Of a stretch of 64,000 bases of DNA, positions 58,522-64,000 are shown piece by piece. Both the position numbers and the translations under genes were made by a program. The stretch's first letter is position 1, and every line of letters starts with the position of its first letter. Source of the stretch: Methanoregula sp. (GTDB lineage Archaea > Halobacteriota > Methanomicrobia > Methanomicrobiales > Methanospirillaceae); the NCBI GenBank assembly GCA_030651815.1, contig JAUSBW010000268.1:1-64000 (forward strand), in the 5' to 3' direction. The notes under the pieces were generated by a model. The model saw only the letters and a list, made by a program, of their open reading frames with translations. It made no database searches and was not told where the DNA came from.

Positions 58522-60194
58522 CGTCCGCGGGGGAGGTACACATCCTGCACCGGGTAATTGCTCATTCTCACGGTGTAGAACTGCTCGAATCTCTTAATAA
58601 ATTCCGGGTCGTTCTCCATTCTGATATCCTCCGGTACCTTCGCATCTACCCAGAAGGTCGCATTTGCACCATCCACGATGATCTCCCCGTCCCGCGATAC
58701 CACGCGTCCCCGCTTGATCGTGTACCGGGTCTTCTGGAACCCTTCGACTACTTTCCGGTATTCCCGGGCCGGGTCAACAGAATCCGTCCGGATCGGATAG
58801 ATAGCGATGTCGGCTTCCGCACCGACACCGAGATGGCCTTTGCCCTGGCTGACGATGCCCAGCGCCTTTGCCTGCCCTGCCCGGGTCATGACGGCGATAT
58901 CGTGCCAGTCCATCTCCCGTTCAAGCGCATACAGTGAGGTCTTCTGCTCGGTACCGGCATGCAGGGCGGCGCATTCCTCGTCCCTGTACCGCTTGCTCAT
59001 CAGAAGGCCAATGACTTCGGGATACTTCACAAACGGTGCACCGTTGGGGTTGTCAGTCTCGAGCAGGCACTGCCATGGATTTTTTGTAAGAAGAGCCAGT
59101 TCGAGGCCGATCGCCCACATGATGCAGTTCACTGTACTCTTTTTAGAGTACGTTACCGGGATGATACCGGACCCGGTCTCCAGTTCCACATCGTGGTTGC
59201 TCCACTTGTTGTTATGGAGGCAGTGGAGGTTGAACTCCATAGGCCCGTCAGCGGTCATGGTCATGGTCCGGCCGAACATGATCTGGCCCATGTCCATCAC
59301 GATCTGGGGTTTGCTGTTGACCAGGCGGGTGATCTCTTCTGCCTTGGAACAGATGTTCTTCCATGTCCCGCCGCCATACGCATGGAACTGCACATGGGTG
59401 GCATACAGGGTCTGGCGTGCGTCGTTCAGGTCGGGCACGAGCTCGAATGTCTCTAGCGTGGTCTGGTAATTGCCGGGCTTTCCTAAGTTGTTGCAGTGCA
59501 GGTGCACCGAGTGGGGGAGTTTGAGGAGTTCGTTTGCCCGGATCATGGTGGTGATGATCTCGGCAGGAGTTACTGCGAAATGCGGAACCGTGTCATGAAT
59601 ACCGGTCAGATCCTCGCCCCAGCCCCATGCCTCGGTACCACCGGGATTTGTCAGTTTGATCCCATATCCTCTGGCTGCTTTCAGCGTCCATGCGACCACC
59701 GCCGCAGTTTTCCGTATATCTTTTTCCCGCACCGCATCCATGACTGCCCAGTTGCCGTCGAAGAGGGTGTTGGCCATCATGTCCTGGTGGGGAGTTGCCG
59801 TGAACTCCTCGTGGGTGTGGCGGGCTTCTAAGGGAGCCATCGCCCCTTCGAGCAGGGTGGTGTACCCCATGGCGCTGTACCGGTAGCTGTTCCCGAACGT
59901 GGTCGGGACATAGTAGCCGCTCGTCACATGCATCTTCCCCTTGCGCTTCGTACGTCCTGCACGCATGTCCTCCGGGCTCATGTACCGCCCGAAGTTCACC
60001 TTGGTGCCGCTGACATGAGTGTGCGAGTCAATACCGCCGGGCAGGGTGAGGCACCGTTCTGCATCGATCACCTCAGCCCGGTCCGACACCGACTCCACGA
60101 TCCGGCCGTCACGGATTGCGATATCCATGATATCCCCGTTTATGCCACGGATAGGGTCAATGACACAGGCATTTTTTACCCATAATTCGGTCAT
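58494..60194 (-). CDS. fwdA: Formylmethanofuran dehydrogenase subunit A
   Basis: Amidohydrolase; GGIDSHTHVSGTKVNFGRYMSPEDM. Confidence 0.96.
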   Translation of the reverse strand: MTELWVKNACVIDPIRGINGDIMDIAIRDGRIVESVSDRAEVIDAERCLTLPGGIDSHTHVSGTKVNFGRYMSPEDMRAGRTKRKGKMHVTSGYYVPTTFGNSYRYSAMGYTTLLEGAMAPLEARHTHEEFTATPHQDMMANTLFDGNWAVMDAVREKDIRKTAAVVAWTLKAARGYGIKLTNPGGTEAWGWGEDLTGIHDTVPHFAVTPAEIITTMIRANELLKLPHSVHLHCNNLGKPGNYQTTLETFELVPDLNDARQTLYATHVQFHAYGGGTWKNICSKAEEITRLVNSKPQIVMDMGQIMFGRTMTMTADGPMEFNLHCLHNNKWSNHDVELETGSGIIPVTYSKKSTVNCIMWAIGLELALLTKNPWQCLLETDNPNGAPFVKYPEVIGLLMSKRYRDEECAALHAGTEQKTSLYALEREMDWHDIAVMTRAGQAKALGIVSQGKGHLGVGAEADIAIYPIRTDSVDPAREYRKVVEGFQKTRYTIKRGRVVSRDGEIIVDGANATFWVDAKVPEDIRMENDPEFIKRFEQFYTVRMSNYPVQDVYLPRGRCIETEAFT

Positions 60195-61480
60195 GGTCCC
60201 ATACCCCCGTTCAGAAGATCATAGATTTTTTTGAGGATCTCTGCATCATCCGGGTACCCGCGGTCGATTACTTTTTTCAGCCGGATGGGCACCCCGTCCA
60301 TCCGGTATGCGGTCCCAGCGGCATCGATACCCGCAGCGGTACAGGGAATATGGATGCGGGAGAGGGCGGTCGTCGCGTTCACGTGCGGATCGATAACTAC
60401 AGTCGGGATCTTTGCCAGGTGGGCCGCGGCAGCCCGGGGGAAATTTGCACCCGGATCACTTGCCACGATGAGGGCCGCATCACACTCCCCCCGCCGCAAT
60501 ATGTCCACTGCGGTCGTTTCCCCAGGATTGTAGAAGGCGATGCCCCGGGCAAAATCAACGGCAAAAGGATACCCGGTCATCCACGTGAAGACTTCATTGG
60601 AACCATAAACATTCCCGTGTCCTCTTAAGGGAGAGATCACAAATTTCGTATGCCGGTTGAGTTCGTCGGTGAGCTCGATGGCATTCCGAATGTTCTTGTA
60701 TTTTCCACGGCTCATGGTGAGACCGAGACCAAAGAAGATCGCCCCGAACTTTGCCTTTTTGCAGATTTCGGCAATACGGATCAGCTGTTCCTTTGAAACC
60801 CCGGCAACTTTCCGGGGGATCACCGACGCATTTCCCCGCACAATTGCCCGCAGGGCGGAAAACACCGCGTAATCCCCCCCTCGTTCAATCTGCACGAATT
60901 CATCAGCAATATTGGCTGTGTCAGTCCTGCGGGTATCCACCACGATCACCGTACGCTCCCGCCGGGCCTCCGGTACAAAAAAACCGGTAGCATAGGTTGT
61001 GTACCGGCTCATGTGGCGGGGATGCGCCTCTACCGGGTTGGCCCCCCAGTAGATGATCACATCCGCCCGGTTCTTCACCTGCCCGAGAGTGCAGCCGGGA
61101 TGGCCGACTTCCTGGATGGCAAGGATGGACGGGCCGTGGCAGACGGTGCTCGTATTGTCGATGACTGCCCCAATGAGTTCGGCAATATGCACGCCGATGC
61201 TCTGTGCCTCACCGTGCGTGCTGCTCCACCCATAGAGGAGCGGACGGTCTGCATCCCGTAAAATCTCTGCCGTCTCTTTGATCGCTTCGTTATAGGAAAT
61301 ATCCTCCCAGCCGGTCTCAGTGCGCCGTATCGGGGCCGGGAGCCGGGTATCGTTCATAAACGTTGACTCTGCAAGGGAGCAACCGTTCTGCACCTTGACG
61401 ATTTTGCCCCCTTCTGTCTCAAGTTCGAGATCATCGCAGAGGCAGCCGCAGAATGGGCAGACCACATCACGTTCGATCAT
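60191..61480 (-). CDS. fwdB: Formylmethanofuran dehydrogenase subunit B (Cys form)
   Basis: CPFCGCLCDDLE; TVCHGPSILAIQEVG. Confidence 0.95.
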   Translation of the reverse strand: MIERDVVCPFCGCLCDDLELETEGGKIVKVQNGCSLAESTFMNDTRLPAPIRRTETGWEDISYNEAIKETAEILRDADRPLLYGWSSTHGEAQSIGVHIAELIGAVIDNTSTVCHGPSILAIQEVGHPGCTLGQVKNRADVIIYWGANPVEAHPRHMSRYTTYATGFFVPEARRERTVIVVDTRRTDTANIADEFVQIERGGDYAVFSALRAIVRGNASVIPRKVAGVSKEQLIRIAEICKKAKFGAIFFGLGLTMSRGKYKNIRNAIELTDELNRHTKFVISPLRGHGNVYGSNEVFTWMTGYPFAVDFARGIAFYNPGETTAVDILRRGECDAALIVASDPGANFPRAAAAHLAKIPTVVIDPHVNATTALSRIHIPCTAAGIDAAGTAYRMDGVPIRLKKVIDRGYPDDAEILKKIYDLLNGGMGP

Positions 61481-61859
61481 AGCGCAACCCCCCGATCGCT
61501 TCCATGAGTTCCCCTACGCTCTTTATCGGTTCTTCGGTTGGCTCCACATCTACGGACTGGCTCTTGAAGTCCGGCATCCCGGTGCCATGGGTCTCTGAGG
61601 AGATGATGTGGTTGGCATACGGGCCGATTGCCACAAAGATCTCCCCCCGTGCCACCCCCTCAGCGGGACGGGCGGTGAGGACGATATGCCCTGCAGGGGT
61701 GGTGACCCGGACCCGATCCCCGTTCTCGATTCCCAGCATCATCATATCCACGGGATTGAGAAAACAGGCCGATGCAACGGTACTATATAATTCTGATCCC
61801 TTGTGCTCGACAGAAGCTCCCTGCGGAACCGTGCGCCCGGTGTTGAGTATGCACTTCAC
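61467..61859 (-). CDS. fwdD: Formylmethanofuran dehydrogenase subunit D (molybdopterin dinucleotide-binding)
   Basis: MLGIENGDRVRVTTPAGHIVLTA. Confidence 0.9.
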   Translation of the reverse strand: MKCILNTGRTVPQGASVEHKGSELYSTVASACFLNPVDMMMLGIENGDRVRVTTPAGHIVLTARPAEGVARGEIFVAIGPYANHIISSETHGTGMPDFKSQSVDVEPTEEPIKSVGELMEAIGGLRYDRT

Positions 61860-62530
61860 TGCAATTCCTCCTGAACGGGCTGCTGGTATCCTTCAAGGAT
61901 CCGTGCAATCCGGATGGCACCGTTCGGGCAGCTCATCTCGCAGGTCTTGCAGCCCGTGCATTTATCCTCGTGGATCACCACAATATCTCCTTCCTGCACC
62001 CGCATGATCACCTCATCATTCGAGGAATGCCCGCCTGCCCCCATCTGGGCGTCAACCTGCTTGTTGACCGGGCAGGCAGTACAACAGTTCCCGCAGCCGG
62101 TGCAGAGTTCCTTGTCAATCGCGATACGGAACGAGAAGAGCAGCGACGTGCCTTCACGTTCCAGGGTCTCAAGGATCCTCCCGCTTTTTAAAACCCCGTT
62201 CGGGCACGCCTCCACGCAGAGCCCGCAGCGGATGCAATGCCCTTTGTGAATCTTCGGTATCCAGCCATCGCCGGCGTGCACAACCTCGATAGCTCCCGGT
62301 GCCGGGCAGGCCATCATGCAGAAGAGGGCATGCTGGCAGGTCTTTCCGGTCGGTTCCGGAAATCCCCGGAAATACGAGGGGGTTACCAGCGGAGCAGTCT
62401 TTGCAAACAGGAACTTTTTGATCCACTCAGCACGGGCGAACTCTCTTAAGTACCAGATTAGTGATGAACCCATCTTACCGCTCCGCACATGCAACGCAGG
62501 GATCTGCCGAGATGAACGTTGAGGTGACAT
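61856..62530 (-). CDS. Polyferredoxin-type hydrogenase Fe-S subunit
   Basis: CIRCGLCVEACPNGVL; CTGCGNCCTACPV; CTGCKTCEMSCPNGAI. Confidence 0.85.
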   Translation of the reverse strand: MSPQRSSRQIPALHVRSGKMGSSLIWYLREFARAEWIKKFLFAKTAPLVTPSYFRGFPEPTGKTCQHALFCMMACPAPGAIEVVHAGDGWIPKIHKGHCIRCGLCVEACPNGVLKSGRILETLEREGTSLLFSFRIAIDKELCTGCGNCCTACPVNKQVDAQMGAGGHSSNDEVIMRVQEGDIVVIHEDKCTGCKTCEMSCPNGAIRIARILEGYQQPVQEELQ

Positions 62531-63560
62531 CGGCGATCGAATCCGACCCGATGATCATCTCGTGGCAACACGCCTCGATGTTCATGATGGACGGGGGTTG
62601 GATCTGGATCTCCACGATCCGACCGAACTCATCGCTTTTGATAAAGTACGTCAGTTCTCCCCGGGGGGCTTCGCCGCTGTACCGTATCTCTCCTGCTTTG
62701 CAGACGCCTCCGCCCCGTATGACCCCTTTGGGAAGTTCCTGCAGGCATTTCCTGATTAAGGCGATGCTCTGGAAGACTTCATCGAACCGGACCATCACCC
62801 GTGCAAAGTTATCGCAATCCGGCCGGGTGATCGGGACAAAGCCGAGTTTTTTGTAGGTGGGATGGTTCTGCCGGCAGTCATACGCGATCCCGCTCCCCCG
62901 GGCAGTCGGGCCGACCACATGGGCCCGCTGTGCAGCCTCCAGCGTAAGAATCCCGACACCCCGGCTCCGCAGGGCGATCATCGGGCCGTTTTCAAACATC
63001 CCAGTATACCTGCGCAGATCCCCCTCGATCCGGTCAAGCGATGCCTGTAAATCTTCCGCATCCTGACGCGGGATGTCGCACCGGACCCCGCCGGGGATGA
63101 TGTAAGCGCAGGTAACCCGGGCACCGGTCAGGCGCTCCAGTTCGTCCATCACCTGCTCCCGCAGGTCGAGCAGGTACATGCCGAGAGTCTCGTGCTCGAT
63201 GGTGTAACAGTACGAGAAATTGGCCAGCAGGTGGCTCTGCATCCGGTCCAGTTCGTTTACAATCACGCGGAGATACGCGGCACGTGGCGGAACAGAAATA
63301 TCACTGATCTGTTCCATAGCCTCGATAAAGACCATGTTGTGGATCACAGAGCAGATCCCGCAGACGCGTTCTGCAAGGAACATAACTTCCTGCCACGGGC
63401 GCCCTTTCATGATCCGCTCTATCCCCTTCTTCATGTACCCGAGCTCGACTTCGGCGCTGATGATGCGCTCACCCTTTGCCTCGCACTTGAGCCGGACCGG
63501 TTCCTTGAAGCAGGGATGAATTGGCCCTAACGGAATATTGACATCCACGATCCGCTTCAT
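62475..63560 (-). CDS. [NiFe] hydrogenase large subunit (energy-converting group 4-like)
   Basis: ERVCGICSVIHNM and C-terminal DPCVACAER. Confidence 0.88.
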   Translation of the reverse strand: MKRIVDVNIPLGPIHPCFKEPVRLKCEAKGERIISAEVELGYMKKGIERIMKGRPWQEVMFLAERVCGICSVIHNMVFIEAMEQISDISVPPRAAYLRVIVNELDRMQSHLLANFSYCYTIEHETLGMYLLDLREQVMDELERLTGARVTCAYIIPGGVRCDIPRQDAEDLQASLDRIEGDLRRYTGMFENGPMIALRSRGVGILTLEAAQRAHVVGPTARGSGIAYDCRQNHPTYKKLGFVPITRPDCDNFARVMVRFDEVFQSIALIRKCLQELPKGVIRGGGVCKAGEIRYSGEAPRGELTYFIKSDEFGRIVEIQIQPPSIMNIEACCHEMIIGSDSIADVTSTFISADPCVACAER

Positions 63561-64000
63561 GGGTGCTCCTCCTCCCAGTCAAAAAAGACCGAATCGCGGA
63601 CCGACATGATCGCCTGCAGGATCTCGGTAGGACGTGGCGGGCAGCCCGGGACTTCTGCGGCAATCGGGATATGCTTTTTGACCGGAGGATCGACAAAGGA
63701 GCCCTTCCGATCGAAGAGGCATCCGGAGATCGGGCAATTGCCGATGGTGATCGCTGCCTTGGGTGACGGAATCTTATCCCAGACCATGGCAAGTTTCTCC
63801 TCCCATCCCGGGGTATAGGCACCGATCACGAGCAGGACATCTGCTTCCCTTGGATTATTGTGGACAAAGATGCCGTACTGTTCGATATCGTAGCGGGGCG
63901 CTAAGCAGGCGAGCACCTCGATGTCGCAGCCATTGCAGGAGCCGACGTCTACGTATGCTACATGGATTGAGCGTGACCGAACCTTGTTTTTTATCCGCTG
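63557..64000 (-). CDS. [NiFe] hydrogenase small subunit, 5' end outside window
   Basis: Open frame continues past 63916: ...VAYVDVGSCNGCDIEVLACLAPRYDIEQYG...IGNCPISGCLF. Confidence 0.85.
   Translation of the reverse strand, partial: QRIKNKVRSRSIHVAYVDVGSCNGCDIEVLACLAPRYDIEQYGIFVHNNPREADVLLVIGAYTPGWEEKLAMVWDKIPSPKAAITIGNCPISGCLFDRKGSFVDPPVKKHIPIAAEVPGCPPRPTEILQAIMSVRDSVFFDWEEEHP

Noticed and set aside
60191-61480. Selenocysteine in FwdB
   Set aside because: The active-site position reads TGT/TGC (VCHGPS), i.e. Cys form; no in-frame TGA.
1-64000. CRISPR arrays, tRNA or rRNA genes
   Set aside because: No spaced direct repeats or recognisable tRNA/rRNA sequence found by eye; tRNAscan-SE and a CRISPR finder would be needed to exclude them fully.

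Overview
This window appears to come from a hydrogenotrophic methanogen chromosome. A Methanomicrobiales / Methanoregula-like source is inferred from gene content; I could not run a search. It is dense in methanogenesis genes. Main blocks: (1) housekeeping genes and gene remnants at 0-6 kb. (2) A tightly overlapping 8-gene minus-strand operon (6.15-13.83 kb) with the AksA/D/E/F 2-oxoacid chain-elongation enzymes for coenzyme B, plus a DUF7714-type protein, a TPP enzyme, a radical SAM protein and a marker-11-like protein. (3) ftr, then fwdG-like/fwdF/hdrCBA/mvhD, then mcrBDCGA (14.2-26.4 kb). (4) A disturbed accessory region (26.4-37.6 kb) with a G-rich hairpin, a radical-SAM C-terminal remnant, an FAD/Fe-S oxidoreductase pair, a 5'-truncated second mcrA, an AAA ATPase between 66-bp direct repeats, a three-gene ORFan operon and further gene fragments. 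(5) A NifX-like / MinD-ferredoxin ATPase / UPF0251 / radical SAM / MBL locus. (6) feoAB, a truncated tfrA followed by tfrB, and a DtxR-like/Znu operon. (7) A second NifX/DUF5320/Mrp/UPF0251 locus that embeds atwA (MCR activation component A2). (8) fwdCABD and part of a [NiFe] hydrogenase running off the right edge. Leading candidates for undescribed biology are the CoB operon's unassigned members, the NifX-type loci around atwA with a shared promoter-proximal motif, and the truncated, mosaic second mcrA. I recognised no tRNA, rRNA or CRISPR array.
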